In this document: piece after piece, positions 44,178 through 58,427 of the stretch
Layout: each line of letters starts with the position of its first letter
Numbering within the stretch: position 1 is the stretch's first letter
Source of the DNA: Basidiobolus meristosporus CBS 931.73
Taxonomy: Eukaryota > Basidiobolomycota > Basidiobolomycetes > Basidiobolales > Basidiobolaceae
Direction of reading: 5' to 3'
Length of the DNA: 64,000 nt
Assembly: GCA_002104905.1 (NCBI GenBank)
Contig: MCFE01000038.1
Coordinates: 62,001 to 126,000 of the forward strand
The notes under the pieces: generated by a model
The model's input: the letters and a program-made list of their open reading frames with translations, nothing else
Told to the model about the DNA's origin: nothing
The model's database searches: none
Position numbers and translations under genes: made by a program

Positions 44178-45395
44178 TTAACCACAAGAGATTATGGATA
44201 ATGGCAGGCCTACCTTTGTAGATGCCATTTGTTGCTTCGTTCCTTCCTCCATAAAAAGTACAAAGTTCAGATGTCCGTAGTATATCGTTTTGGGTATGTA
44301 CGAGTCTAATGAGGTAGGATCATACAATGGCGGAAGGCTCCGTTTGAGAAATTCAAAAGTGCCACTACGAATTTTGCTGAAAATGGCCAATATATCACCG
44401 TAACGTGGACCGCACTTTGACCACAATTTAAAGTCTGATATGGTATAGGATTCATCAGGGGAGTCAGGGACTCGCATTGTTTAAGACCTCCTGTTTCAAA
44501 CGGGAGAACCTTTGTAAGGACGGGATCATTCAAAGGTGTGCTCGTTGTTAATGGTGAATAGACAAGCATTATGAGTGGGCAATCTTAATTAACACAACTC
44601 AGAAATCGATCCATTCCCTGCTGAGTTCACACATACCACCTTGGCTCAGATGATCATTGGCTTTTAAGTGGCGACGCTTATCTCATCACCAACTTCCAGT
44701 TGATGTCATGGGGATTTTCTAGTTGACATCACCATGGTGCCACTGAAACCAGACACCTTCATCGAGTCAACTCTGCCTGACAACATTAGTCGGCCTGTAA
44801 AAATCGCCAGACTGTCACCACATGTCATGGCCAATTTAATTTTATGCCCAGCCTTGTGTAATGCTGAACGGGTTCCTGAAACATCCAATCTAAATTCCAC
44901 ATTTCATCTCCGCACGAAAAATCTTGATCAGAGTATTGAATTGCGATCCATACACTAGAATAGGGGGCTGGGTGTAGAACTTCGATGGTATACGGCATCT
45001 GCCTGGTAGCAAAATCAGGTGGTAGCACCCCGGACATCCAAATTACTTTCAACTTGGAGAATAGTGGTATCGACAACATGAACGCATCTCAGCCTTCCTA
45101 TTTACCTGGGGGAAGTCGGAGCGGAGACAGAAACGGCTTTATGTCTGATGACCCTACTGTAATGTACGCCATGATGAATCGGCTGTGAAGTAATCATTAT
45201 ATACCGAGTTTCCCCAGAAAGCGTAAACCAGAATTTCATCTGTCTCAACCAGACATGAGCGTTAGGTTTCCAGTTACATAAAAGAGCCTGCCATTTTTGA
45301 TTCCCTGGGAACTTCGTACCATTCTTGCCACCTACGCCCTCGAAGTAGTCATGAGGATGCGGGCCAATGGATATTGGTATCGACAGGTAGTACAA
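44178..45395 (-). other. Unrecognised minus-strand ORF cluster, possible multi-exon gene
   Basis: Several overlapping minus-strand frames occur without a recognised domain. The frame 45395-45102 (97 residues) ends at a possible donor, GTAAATAGG, and is followed by 45079-44825 and 44900-44706. Further down are 44569-44306 and 44477-44178, the last ending at a possible donor (AAAG/GTAGGC). The peptides contain Trp/Cys-rich strand-like segments (KWQALLCNWKPNAHVWLRQM, GDEMWNLDWMFQEP, KLWSKCGPRYGDILAIF), which would suit a beta-sandwich or secreted protein. Two segments both contain a GDxLAIF motif. I could not join these into one convincing gene, so it may be a lineage-specific gene, two genes, or decayed sequence. 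Confidence 0.3.
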
Positions 45396-45649
45396 GCATA
45401 TGCACCTGCTGCTGACCTTCAGTTACCAAGCACTTATCTAGTAGTGATGCTAATGTAGTGTAGTGCTGCTCCCTTTTTTTACAATGGCCGTTTTATCCGA
45501 TTTTTATATACAAGTTACATATGTGGGTTTCTAACGGTTTATAGACAAATGATGATATATTGCTATCAGTAACGAAATCAAGGAGTTTTGAATGGGCTAT
45601 GATACAGGTCGGCAGACTTCTAATAAGGTACTTATTGGAATGAAACTAC

Positions 45650-46672
45650 TTAGAGTGGCGAGAAGGTAGGCACTACGCTTGGTGTTGTTGGATTGAGAAT
45701 GAATGGTGAAACCAATAATCTCTCAGGGTCATTGATCAGCAACCTTGGGAGGCTTTGGTTAGATGGTGTGTTGTTGGAGAAAGTGGCGTGACCCAAAGAA
45801 GATCCCGGTCTGAGGCGACTTAGGAGTGATGCTCGTCGAACCGATTGTCTGCCTAACAAGGACTTGGCCTCTACTGAGGTGGAGTGTGTCAGGCTGGAGG
45901 ACCTCTGCTTGTTTCGACGCGAAGTGAAGCTCTCTTTGAACTGCATCATTCTTGATTTGCATTCAGACAGATACCCTTCGTCATTCATTTCAATGTAGCT
46001 TTGAGGCACACAGAACTCTTTGACTTGGGAATAGAAACTGCGGTATCCACCATCTAGGATGTATAGCTGAGGGAAGTATAGGTTTGGATAGTCCATGGAA
46101 TTCAACTCGCGATCTCTACTGCGCAAGTGCAGGGCCATCCTCGGGCCGCGCTGCGACGAATATTCACAATGGAATATGATCACCGTACGCTTATTGAAGT
46201 CGAAATTCTCTAGCAAATGGTTCTCTAATTCGTCTTTGGTGCTGAGGTTCACGGCACCTTCGATGTGACCCCCGGCGTATTCATATGGGAAACGACAATC
46301 AACGATGATCAGTTGATCATATGTAGGTTGGAATTCGCCGTGAAGAACACGCTGAAGCGTTTGTGGCGATATGCGTTTTAAGGTGTCTTCTTTGCTATCG
46401 AAGCATGGAATGGTGGTGAACTGTCCATGTATATCAAGTGCCGCTTGTTTACTAGTGTCGCCGAACAAAAACTCGTGGCGACCAAGGCACAAGCTTTGAG
46501 TTTTGCGCAACTTGTATGGTGGAGGCGGCAATGCGACATCAGACAACTCGCTGGATCGACGAATTTTTGTCAACATTTTGTTCAACGTGAACGAAATAGG
46601 CAAATGAACAGGTTGGATATACCTTGCCATAAGATGGAAGCCAGTCTCCCATTTTATACTCGAGATAGTCAC
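45650..46672 (-). CDS. CDC25: Cdc25-type M-phase inducer phosphatase
   Basis: Cdc25 removes inhibitory phosphate from the Tyr (and Thr) of cyclin-dependent kinase 1 and triggers entry into mitosis. The rhodanese-like catalytic domain runs from about residue 85 to 235: ISPQTLQRVLHGEF, then IIVDCRFPYEYAGGHIEGAVNL, then the active site HCEYSSQRGPR, in which Cys and Arg of the CX5R motif are present and the Glu and Ser residues typical of Cdc25 are kept. YPQLYILDGGYRSFY and CVPQSYIEM complete it. N-terminal to it is KLRKTQSL, a basic-directed phosphosite, and a Ser/Arg-rich tail of about 90 residues follows. The 340-residue frame shown is open from 46672. The true start is uncertain: a TATA-like GTATAAAATGG lies inside it (about 46649-46659), an ATG at 46630 is an alternative, and a GTATAT donor there could link to an upstream exon (frame 46784-46620). 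Stop TAA/TAG lies at 45650. Confidence 0.9.
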   Translation of the reverse strand: MTISSIKWETGFHLMARYIQPVHLPISFTLNKMLTKIRRSSELSDVALPPPPYKLRKTQSLCLGRHEFLFGDTSKQAALDIHGQFTTIPCFDSKEDTLKRISPQTLQRVLHGEFQPTYDQLIIVDCRFPYEYAGGHIEGAVNLSTKDELENHLLENFDFNKRTVIIFHCEYSSQRGPRMALHLRSRDRELNSMDYPNLYFPQLYILDGGYRSFYSQVKEFCVPQSYIEMNDEGYLSECKSRMMQFKESFTSRRNKQRSSSLTHSTSVEAKSLLGRQSVRRASLLSRLRPGSSLGHATFSNNTPSNQSLPRLLINDPERLLVSPFILNPTTPSVVPTFSPL

Positions 46673-46784
46673 TGACCACTTTTCCCGAGAGACCCTGTTC
46701 TAAGACATCCTTGTTGTCAGGGGTCCAAGGATGACGACATAGATGAAAAGAACGATCGGCAATTGAATGGATGTCTATTAACAT

Positions 46785-48483
46785 ATCTTTGGAAGCTAAA
46801 TTAGTATCATTAGGTAATGGTGAAAAACGTTCCTAGGCTCTATTGACCTCATGTCGGTTATTTATGGTCTGTGTATTAGGATTACCCATGATATTATAGC
46901 ACTCGAATTGGGATGTGAAGACTGCTTCGCTTTAGCAGATTCGTCCAAGAGGCTTCCGCATATTGTGGAAAATCTTCCATGTTGGTCGAGAGGGCTGCAT
47001 GTAGCTCGACTGTCCTACACTCAGGCAAGCCGCCCTGAGGGAACTCTGCCCAGAGAACTAGGCTACCCATCATGATTCTCGTATTTGTCACGTCGGAAAC
47101 CCGAGGATACCATCTCCGATGAACAAAAATATCGAGCATTCAGCTTGGTCTCAGCTTTATCTGAAATGGTTCAATGTGAAAAACAGAGCAAAAGCTCGCA
47201 GCCACTCATGCATGATGGTTCGGGTGAAGCATAGCAGAGAAATAGCCCAGTTACTAGTCATGTAATACGCTGCCAATCGCCCTCGGTATCCTGCGAGACT
47301 TTTTGTCCTTCATTGGTGTATTCCAACTGTGCTAACAGACTCAAAGCGTATCAACGTTGGGTTGGAGAACGATAGATCTATTAAACTTCATATAAACGAT
47401 CAGCATTTACCAATGGACCCTGGTTTTGTCTCAGGCTATCTTCAAATCTAATTTTCCCATGCTGCCCAGAAGTTAATGCTAAAATGGTATCAACAGCTAT
47501 AGGCCACGCTCAGGAGCTAATCAGAGGAAACATCAGTCGGATGATAGTGATTCCCGGCGTAGGGTTTGCCAGATCCAAGTAGTGTATTTTTGTCACTCTT
47601 CGACATGATACAAATCCCATTTAATCATCGAGTTCATTGAGGTTTCAGTGTAGAGGGCATGGTTGATGATCGCACCTCGGGTTTCACTGTAAAAATATAG
47701 ATTTCCGTGCCAGGTGTACACAGAAGCTGGGCATGTCTAGACAAGGCAAATCAGAATTTTTACGGTGCTCTCTCACCGAATCCCAGGTTACAACACTCGA
47801 ACCGCTATGTTTTTGTGGCAGCGGAGCCAATGGACCTTGGATGATTTTACACAGCGTAGTCACCACTCATTAGCCCCCGTGTTTCTTGATTAGTATGCAT
47901 TGGTACTAACCCCGTTTCTATGATATGAAGTTACACGATATGGAACAAACACAGGAACGGGGCTGGTAACTATGGACAAAGAGCTTTTCCGCATTGATGG
48001 ATCTTGTCAGAATCCGTAACCGGGGTATATCAGAATATATCTGATCCGCATCAGTGCATTCTAGACCTAATCGACTGATCCGGAATCGAGGAGTAGAATT
48101 TTTGCCCCAAGGAGAGAGGTTTATTCCCATACACGACTTCGATATGCGTAATGAAGTGGTTGTTCGAGAGCATGATCGCTGTTGTATGGCTGTCAGCACC
48201 AAGGGCTACCTTTGAACTTGATTCTACTCGCATGTTGGCATCTAATGAGGTTGATTTGATGCGTATGACTGTAGTGGTACGCAGAAGTGCGATCGAAGGG
48301 TTAATCAATAATCCCTCATGTGACAAGTATGCACAAAGGGCAACCAAGCGCTATGGATGAAATCTCATGAAATGTTTTTGAGATGCTTTACTCTTAAATA
48401 ATCCATGGGTAGGGGAATCAATTTTAATCAGAATTGCATTTCTTTCTGGTGTTTACACGTTATTTACTCGTAACACTCTCGAT
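46785..48483. other. Intergenic region with unassigned ORFs
   Basis: Minus-strand frames at 47139-46894 (GSLVLWAEFPQGGLPECRTV), 47866-47684 and 48347-47918 (EVVYGNKPLSLGQKFYSSIP) look protein-like in composition but match nothing I recognise. They are not connected by clear splice sites. They could be upstream exons of CDC25 or a small uncharacterised gene. The rest is the upstream region of both CDC25 (leftward) and the Cid1-like gene (rightward). Confidence 0.3.
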
Positions 48484-50854
48484 ATGCCACAACCGCTTAC
48501 CCTCGCTGCGTCAAATACTAGTATAGCCACTCATCCGGAGAGCGTCCACAGCATTCGGGCGCGCAACCTTGATCAGCTGAACCTCCACGCCAATATTTTG
48601 CTGAAGGTAAGAGAGTACATCATGGACTTTGGGTTGGTGTCAATGGCTGTTCAAGCATGATATTTACTATGTATATGCAGAGCATCATTTCTTCAGACAA
48701 AGCTCGTGAACGTAGAGTTCAATTCTTAAATAGGATACAGAAACTTATTAACACCCACCTCCCTGGAAAACAAATCACCGCACATTTATTTGGGTATGAC
48801 ATATATGATCCCCCCTGAGTAAGCGCTGGTCTTTGCTGACACTCACTATGCTCTAGGTCCTCCGTCACTGGATTAGACTTTGGGGGAAGTGATTGCGACG
48901 TTGCCCTTGAAACAGAGAAAAACGATGATAAAGTAAATGTCAAACTACTGGCAAAGATTCTTCGTCAAGGTTAGTGTCCTGGTTCCTGGTGACCAAGGTT
49001 CAGGGTATTAACTTTTGGTTGAAGCGGGTATGCGACATGTCGTCCCAATTTCTGGCGCACGTGTCCCTATCGTCAAGTTTTATGACCCGGTTTAGTATGG
49101 AACCTCCAACAGCGCCTCTGTATCCGTGCTGGAATTGATTTCTTTTCTTCGTGATAGCTCCATCTCATGCGACATCAATGTGAATAACACGCTGGGCGTG
49201 CACAACTCTCAAATGATCAAGGACTATCTCTCGATTGATGATAGAGTCAAGAAGCTGATCATGTTGATCAAGGTAGGCTTTCTCTTAATGCACTTGGGCT
49301 CTGCCAATACTTATGGAATGTCGCAGCACTGGGCGAAGCGTCGGGGGATTAATTCATCGAGTGGAGGTAACCCTTTGTCTGCGTATCATGTTTTTAGCGA
49401 CGTAATAACCCCTTGCCCAATGAAAAGGATCTTATAGCTCCTATTGCTATGTGCTTATGGCGATATTCTTTTTACAAAACATCGACGAGCCGATCTTACC
49501 TTCACTTCAACAGATCAGTCTGGACTTGAAAGAGGAGCAACTCCTCATCCCTACCCAATTCAAGAAACGAACCGGCAATGGCGGTAAGAAGAAGCAAGCT
49601 GAGCCTCCCATGAACTACGCAGATATCACCTATTTTAAAGAGCTCAACATTCTCACGCTTTACTTCAAGAAGCCGTCCGATTTAACTATGCCAAGTGTAG
49701 TAGAGTTGTTTGTCCAATTTTGTGTCTTCTACTTGGGTATCATCAAAACTCCAGACTCGATGGTCTCTATCCGTACCGGTAAAGTCATGCCAGTGAAGGA
49801 AATCTGGAGGAACCGCGATTATCTGCTCTATGTCGAAGACCCTTTCGACCTGGAACGCAACGTTGCCTGTACGGCAAGCAAATTTGGGGAAAAGAGCCTT
49901 GTCAGTGAGATGAAGCGCGTGGTTGGTTTGTTCCAAGCTGGCAATTGCACTGTCGAAACGCTTTTTGAAAAGAAGAGTGATTACTCCTTTGATGTAGATG
50001 CTGGTCGCATTCTACAAAGCATTGGTCTAGCCAACAACCAGCAGGCCAAGCCCAAAAAACCACGCAACCAGCGTGGCAAAACCAATCAACTGACTGAGGC
50101 ATCTTCTCTGCCCGTAGCAGATACCGTTGTCACGCATGCTCTGGACATCAAGGAGAAGATCGCGGTTGAGCATCAAGGACCCGACATAATAGTTCAAAAA
50201 GATACCATTGGACGATCAGTACAAGTTCTGGAGGACTCCAGCCAAGTGGACATTCAGATATCCCATACCAAAACGAAAACCAAGCGTAAACAGAAGGAAT
50301 CACTCCACCCGGACAACGAGCCCATTCAACACACTATTGGTATAATAGAACTCGTGGAGACTGATAAGCAGAAACTTCCTCTGAAAAGCAAACGCGCCCA
50401 GAAATCCGCCAGTAATGGGGATTTGAAGGATACCACCAAGAAGGATTCCAGCTCTGCGAGAACATCGTACCGAGGTAAAACCAAGAGCCAGCCTTCCAAA
50501 GCTACAATAAAGGAATTATCGAGCGGGCTAGGCGCACTGCAGATCAAGCAAAATCCCACCCGGACTCAGAAGCCCCCCAAAACTAGCAGGGAACCACGCT
50601 CTAATGGCATGGTCAAGAATCGCACAGCTCACGTCTCGAACCAAACATCCGAGGCTAAGAAACGCCCCACAAACAACGATCGCAGCTCAGGCCCTATTAC
50701 CCCACCCACCAGTGATGACGATCGCAACAGTATTCGGCGAAGCAAAGCATCGCAGGGCTCGAAGCCCAGTTCGGTATCATCCAGGTCGCGCAATCAGAAG
50801 AAGGGTGTCAAGAAGAGCCCAGACGCGCAACCCATCATATCTTCTACTGAGTAG
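48484..50854 (+). CDS. Cid1-like terminal nucleotidyltransferase (poly(A)/poly(U) polymerase family)
   Basis: Such enzymes add A or U to RNA 3' ends. Predicted exons: 48484-48606, 48681-48793, 48857-48969, 49025-49094, 49158-49272, 49327-49382 and 49438-50854, all with GT-AG introns, giving 668 residues. The nucleotidyltransferase core has LFGSSVTGLDFGGSDCDVAL (GS motif and the DxD metal-binding pair), ISGARVPIVKFYDP and SCDINVNN with the third Asp. The central domain has WAKRRGINSS and SYCYVLMAIFFLQN, and the PAP-associated part DPFDLERNVA follows. The C-terminal half (residues about 370-668) is Lys/Ser/Thr-rich and probably disordered, which could bind RNA or nuclear partners. An apparent in-frame TAG at about 49092 is removed by the GTATGG...GATAG intron. 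Whether it adds U or A cannot be told from sequence here. Confidence 0.88.
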
Positions 50855-51135
50855 AGGATTTTGGAGGATTACATAGTTTTGTTCCTACTGTTGTATTCTA
50901 TATATGTATCATTACAATAGTCATCTCGGTTTGCTCAACCCCAATCACAACGACAACACAAATACTTCAATTAATAAATGTATATTGGAGCGGCTTCGAA
51001 TCGAGTAGTTGGCCTGAAACGTCACAAGAAACACAACTGTAGTAACCCAGGTGGTATTTATTAAGGCTTCATCTATTCATAAAAATGAATACTTGACCAG
51101 ATATCTTCTCAAAGGAGATCTGCAACCACATCGAC
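50855..51135. terminator. Convergent 3' region between Cid1-like gene and RPS7
   Basis: This is a 281-bp AT-rich gap between two stop codons facing each other. AATAAATG (50972) is a plausible polyadenylation signal on the plus strand, and TTTATT (51057-51062, AATAAA on the minus strand) one for RPS7. Confidence 0.4.
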
Positions 51136-51782
51136 TTATTCAAGTTGTTGGGTAGGGAACTCGAACACGACATCCTTTCCGGTCAACTTTCTGTAAACGG
51201 AGGAGAAAGTGTCCAATTTGTATTCAAGGGAGCCAGAGTCCTTGTTGTCGAGGAAGACCTTGGTGACCTTGCTACCATCAACCTTGACGCGGGTACGCTT
51301 ACCAATGATCTCGGTAGGGAAGACGATATCGTCGAGAATCTTTTCGTGAACAGCAGTCAAAGTACGAGATCTGGGACGAGCTTGCTTAGCACGGGAGCGA
51401 CGAGTAGGTTTGCGCATGATACGACGTTGAGCAATGAACAAAACATGACGGTCGGAGAACTTCTTTTCCAATTCACGGGTAAGTCTTTGTTGAACCTTGG
51501 TGAAGGCCTTGTACAAAGGAACGGGGATGAAAACAACAATGGCCTTCTTGCCGGCTCCGATTTCAATCTACAGTGAGAATTGGTTGAGTACCTGAGTGGT
51601 GGATGGGAGGTTGTTGCGCTGAACCCTACCTCCTTGGCAGCGGAGATTTGGATAGGACGAAGTTCCTTCTTCAACTCAGGAACGCTGTTTTCCAGGTCGA
51701 AAAGAGCCTGAGCGACCAAAAGCTCGGTCTCATCAGCGGGAGCAGCGCCAGTGGGCTTGACAATCTTATTAGCAGCAGACAT
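51136..51782 (-). CDS. RPS7: 40S ribosomal protein S7 (eS7)
   Basis: This is a small-subunit ribosomal protein. Two coding exons (51782-51630 and 51567-51136) join in phase 0 at SAAKE/IEIGAG and give 194 residues, the usual eS7 length. Family signatures are KIVKPTG at the start, [80 protein letters not shown] and [14 protein letters not shown] at the end. The intron (51629-51568, 62 nt) has a GTAGGG donor and a TAG acceptor. A second intron probably lies in the 5' UTR (51906-51785). Codon choice is strongly C/G-ending (AAG, GTC, ACC), as expected for a highly expressed gene. Confidence 0.97.
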
Positions 51783-51784
51783 GG

Positions 51785-51906
51785 CTATATGACTTCATTT
51801 CCAAAGTAATGAATAAGAATCTTCCTCGATGACAAACGGGCTACGGTGGATGGGATGCTGTTCATCCATCCACCCTGAATAACTTTTATTGAATTCGTGA
51901 ACTTAC
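51785..51906 (-). promoter_or_regulatory. Probable 5'-UTR intron of RPS7
   Basis: The minus strand has a perfect donor GTAAGT (51906-51901) and an acceptor ...CATATAG (51787-51785) that leaves only CC before the ATG, a 122-nt intron. Introns just before the start codon are common in ribosomal protein genes. Confidence 0.55.
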
Positions 51907-52221
51907 GCTTATCTTGCACAGTGCAAAAAATCTACTCTCGGAAAAGGGGGAAACCCACCCTGACGGCAATCTTAGTTTTATGAGATGCCCCCGAGTCCCA
52001 TTTGCTCAATTCTCCAGTGCCTATGAAAGTGCTTTTTTTCCTGATTAGTCACGTGACCGTTGAGTGATGATAATGACAGCCGGCGCGTGTCAACTGATGG
52101 CATAAAGCACAAATCAAGTCTTTCTGCATTATATATCCATAATTACAAATCATTCTTGTGTAACACATATATTTCGCACATACTACCATTAACAATCATT
52201 CAATACACTTCATGAGAGTCA

Positions 52222-53819
<1,598 letters not shown>

Positions 53820-55634
53820 GTTTCGAGCGCTGAAATAGAAGGTAACACTATATAATCTGACCTAGTTATAGAATCATAGTCCAGCGGCACGATGATTGGC
53901 CAGTGAAACGAAAATTTCGGTATGGGCATTCGTATCAATCCAACCCAGCCAAGCACTGCTTTTACAGAACATGTTGTGATTGGGTAAGCCGCCTTGGGAT
54001 ACAGCTTGCCAAAGGAAACATAAAATATCAAGTCTTATGCACTCTTTTGCGCGCAGAGGCGAGTTGTTTGTATAAAATAGAGTTTTGAATCATCCATATT
54101 TAGAAGGTGACGCTGAATTATTCGATTTGCCTTGGGGAACATGTGCAACACGAATTATAGAGGCACCACGCCTGGGAATTGCTCACGGAGAACCAAATAG
54201 CGCCAAAACAAAACAATACACACTTCCTGGTCCAAATTAAATGACCTCTTCCGGTGTTTCAAGGATGGTTCGGTGCTGAAATGACTCTAGAGCTCAGCTG
54301 CCATTGTCAAGAATGCATCAGCTGTGGAGCTCAAGTAAAGCTGATCAGATCTTCGGGGTAACCAGCTTGTTTCTGGAGAAAGCGTAATCAGGTCACAGGC
54401 TCGGAATACCAGAAGGCTCCCTTTTGATTCAAGATTGTCAATTAAAAAACCAACAGCGGACATGGGTTGGTTGGTGCCAAGCCCCTTTGATCACACGCAC
54501 TCTCCCTACTTAATTTACAAAAGCCCCAAGCTATGCTCAATATGGCTCAGTGGGGGTCGGCCAAAATCAGATGAGGCGGGTGCAGGGATGTGGAGAAGAA
54601 TTCATAGTGCGGCTTGGGCCTGGCCTTCGACGCGAATCAAACCGTGGATAATCTGAGATACGCTGGCAATAGAGCAGGAATCAACAATGTGTGCTGAGTG
54701 CCTGGTGCGCATTGTCCAAATGGACCGCTTTCTATCACCCCCCTTATTGTCTACTCATGCTTATGTGTACAATGACCTCGTTCCAAAATCAAATCTGGGA
54801 GACAATGCAGAATGATCGGGTCACTTCAAGGAAGCAATCACAGCGAAAGCTTAGTTGACTGGACTCCAGATTCCCGTGCTGAGCTAATACATCATATAGC
54901 CAACGCTTACAAATGGGTTCAATGCGTCCATTTCCCTATCCCACACACTGTATGAAAGTCTGATTGTTGTTGCAAAAGGAATGAGTCATGACTAGCTTTA
55001 GGAACCGGCCTAGTATGGATAATCAGTGATTTGATAACATTTGAAACTACAGTTGCAGCTATTTCCAAGTTCCCCATAATTCCAGCATCATACATAGCCA
55101 ATCCCGGCTGGCCAGGACTCCAGATCTATTGTTCTTACGAGCCCAAAAACGATCGGGATGGCGTATGTGCAAAGGGTAGGCTAAAACGGAGCGCTTTGTG
55201 TCCAGTAAGATGGCACACTGACGCGAGCAGCAGCGATCCAAAACCTTTCAGAATATCATTGAGTGAATCAGGAACGATTGAATCGTGTTATATTCTGTGC
55301 TTATATTACAGATGATTTGTTTCCCATTCACCCATATTACTGGAGCTCAACTACTCCCAAATATACAATGAAAACTGTGAGCTAATTAATTCAATGATTG
55401 CGTAAACGAGAGCCAAACGGCTGACAAGAATAAGAAAGAGGCAGCTCCACATCTGAGGGTTGCTCCGACAACATTCCTCTATTGCATCTACTAGATTACT
55501 GAGCTTCATTCCAAGATACTTCTCTTTGACCGTCTTTTTGATATTACAGTTGGGAGTCCATACTGACGTACGGTTGATTTTTCGTCACCTCTTATAATTG
55601 AGCCTACACAGTGGTCCTTATCGTCTAACTTATT
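53820..55634. other. Intergenic region between HST2 and PKA gene
   Basis: This 1.8-kb stretch contains the divergent upstream regions of HST2 (leftward) and the PKA gene (rightward). The longest frames (55031-55315, 54435-54656) match nothing I know and lack clear splice partners. No tRNA and no repeat are seen. A long upstream region is typical for a regulated kinase gene. Confidence 0.45.
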
Positions 55635-56905
55635 ATGACCAACTTTTTAAATAAGCTTTTAGATAAGTCTTCCTTCAAACCTCAACAACATACATTACCC
55701 AACTCAGCCGAATCCGATATATCCCTTTCAGGCAACCAACAAATGCTTATCAATTCAGGTGTTCACCCTTACGCGCCGCCATTTGCACATCAGGTTGGCG
55801 TTCATAACGCCGCTCCTTCGAACCAGCCGATTCCCAACACCACAAGTGGCCAAAGCTACCCTGCCCCCATGCCTAATGCCACCGTTGACAGGCCCGTTTT
55901 CCATCTGTCCGACTTTGTTATTTTGCGCACAATTGGGACTGGCTCATTTGGTCGTGTACACCTCGTTCAAATGAAGGCCAACGGCGGATTCTATGCGATG
56001 AAAGTACTAAAAAAGACCGAGGTGGTCCGCCTGAAGCAAGTCGAGCATGTCAACAACGAGCGCAGTGTCCTTAACACCTGCAACAACGCTTTTCTTGTCA
56101 ACATGCTTGGCACCTTCCAGGACACTGCCAATATATACATGATCATGGAATATGTACCCGGTGGAGAACTCTTCAGCTACATCCGAAAATTTCAGGTTTG
56201 TTCCATGAATCACGGCTCATCCACACTACAAACTAACTCGTAAACTGACCGCAGAGATTTCCTGCTTACGTGGCTAAATTCTACGCAGCTGAGGTGGTGT
56301 TGGCATTTGAATTCCTGCATTCGCTTGACATAATATATCGCGACCTCAAGCCGGAGAACATCCTGATCAACGCGCAAGGCCATATAAAGATCACGGATTT
56401 TGGATTTTCCAAGCTTGTCCCAGACATCACTTGGACATTGTGTGGAACGCCTGACTATCTAGCACCGGAGATAATCCAATCCAAGGGCTACGGCAAGGCC
56501 GTTGATTGGTACTCCCTTGGGATTCTCATATTCGAGCTGCTCGCTGGGTTTCCTCCATTTTATGACGACGATCATTTCAAGCTGTACGAGAAAATTCTGG
56601 CCGGGAAGATCAGATGGCCACCCCATATCGATCTAACGGCACGGGACTTGATCAAGCGATTAACCACGCCGGATCTGACCAAGCGATTCGGCAATCTGAA
56701 GAATGGTGTGTGGGACATCAAGCGGCATCCGTGGTTTGCGGAAATCGATTGGAACAAGCTGTCACGGCTTGAGGTCCAGCCACCAATAATCCCCATCGTG
56801 TCAGGGGATGGAGACACCAGCAATTTTGACATGTACCAGGAGTCGCAAGAGGTTTACGGTCTGGTGACCGAAGACAACTATCGTCACCTATTCGCCGATT
56901 TTTAG
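55635..56905 (+). CDS. cAMP-dependent protein kinase (PKA) catalytic subunit
   Basis: This AGC-family Ser/Thr kinase is released from its regulatory subunit by cAMP and acts in nutrient and growth signalling. Two exons (55635-56195 and 56255-56905) join at KFQ/RFPAYV and give 403 residues. The N-terminal 95 residues are Pro/Gln/Asn-rich, as in fungal PKAs. The kinase domain has [12 protein letters not shown] (Gly loop), AMKVLKK (ATP Lys), [26 protein letters not shown] (catalytic loop), TDFGFSK and [13 protein letters not shown], which contains the activation-loop Thr of PKA. The C-terminal extension ends RHLFADF, matching the FxxF hydrophobic motif at the extreme C-terminus of PKA catalytic subunits, which distinguishes it from Akt/S6K relatives. 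The start ATG follows an A-rich leader. Confidence 0.95.
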
Positions 56906-57325
56906 GCAGCAATCTCTACTTACGATCTGTTCCATATTCAACCCGAAGTCTTCCCAATCTTCCTCGATCTCTCTGGCTGCCCTATTCATATGATGTATGG
57001 AAATTTTCTTTAGTTATTGTCAATAGTTACTTTTTCGTCCTTGTCAAGAACCCTTCTAATGGCTGTATTACTCTATTATTCGCTATTAATCAACTGAGCG
57101 TAGTAGTTGGGCGCATTCTTGATGGTCCAAAAATATAGATGCCGATTTACTACGGAAGTCCAGTTCTATATTTCTTGTTTATTTGATCTGGCTCTAACAC
57201 ACGGTGCACCCTTAGAACCGGTGGTTGAGGGCTCGCGAGAAAGCGTTGTGAATAGAATCTGTGGGAGGGGATGGGCTTCAGCGGATATTTTCGTGGGTTC
57301 GAGTAATATTTATGCCATTGTTAAA
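56906..57325. terminator. Convergent 3' region between PKA gene and phosphatase gene
   Basis: There are 420 bp between facing stop codons with no supported gene. The open plus-strand frame at 57107-57478 is a shadow of the phosphatase's last exon. Confidence 0.5.
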
Positions 57326-58088
<763 letters not shown>

Positions 58089-58427
58089 AACCTGGTCGTT
58101 TATTCTCTGCTGATTCTCCAAGAAAGTTCAGCTCACTACAAGCAAGTCAAAGCTAGATATTTCGTCAATAAATTGGCTAGAGATAGTGGTTTAGTATCCA
58201 CGAATTGGAAAATCATTTTGATTGCTTAACTTCTGCGATTAGTGGATTAGTTGTATGCATAAATGCTTCCTTCTGAGAGCTGCTGTTATTCAAGGTTTCC
58301 TCGCCATGAGAAAAAGGGCATCACATAAACCAATGGTAATCAAAATGTACTCAACAAAAGAACGATCTAAATTTATTGTATTTCTGCATGATTGTTTAAG
58401 ACTTGAGATACTGGTCTCATATTCCAA
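58089..58427. other. Short intergenic region
   Basis: This is the upstream region of the phosphatase gene and the downstream region of the giant gene, both on the minus strand. AT-rich; no gene is supported. Confidence 0.5.

Noticed and set aside
45001-45188. Plus-strand ORF (44985-45188) as a gene
   Set aside because: It is short, without homology, and overlaps equally long minus-strand frames; no splice partners.
49088-49096. In-frame TAG stop in the Cid1-like gene, suggesting a pseudogene
   Set aside because: A GTATGG donor at 49095 and GATAG acceptor at 49157 remove it and join PVY to SISCDINVNN, exactly as in family members.
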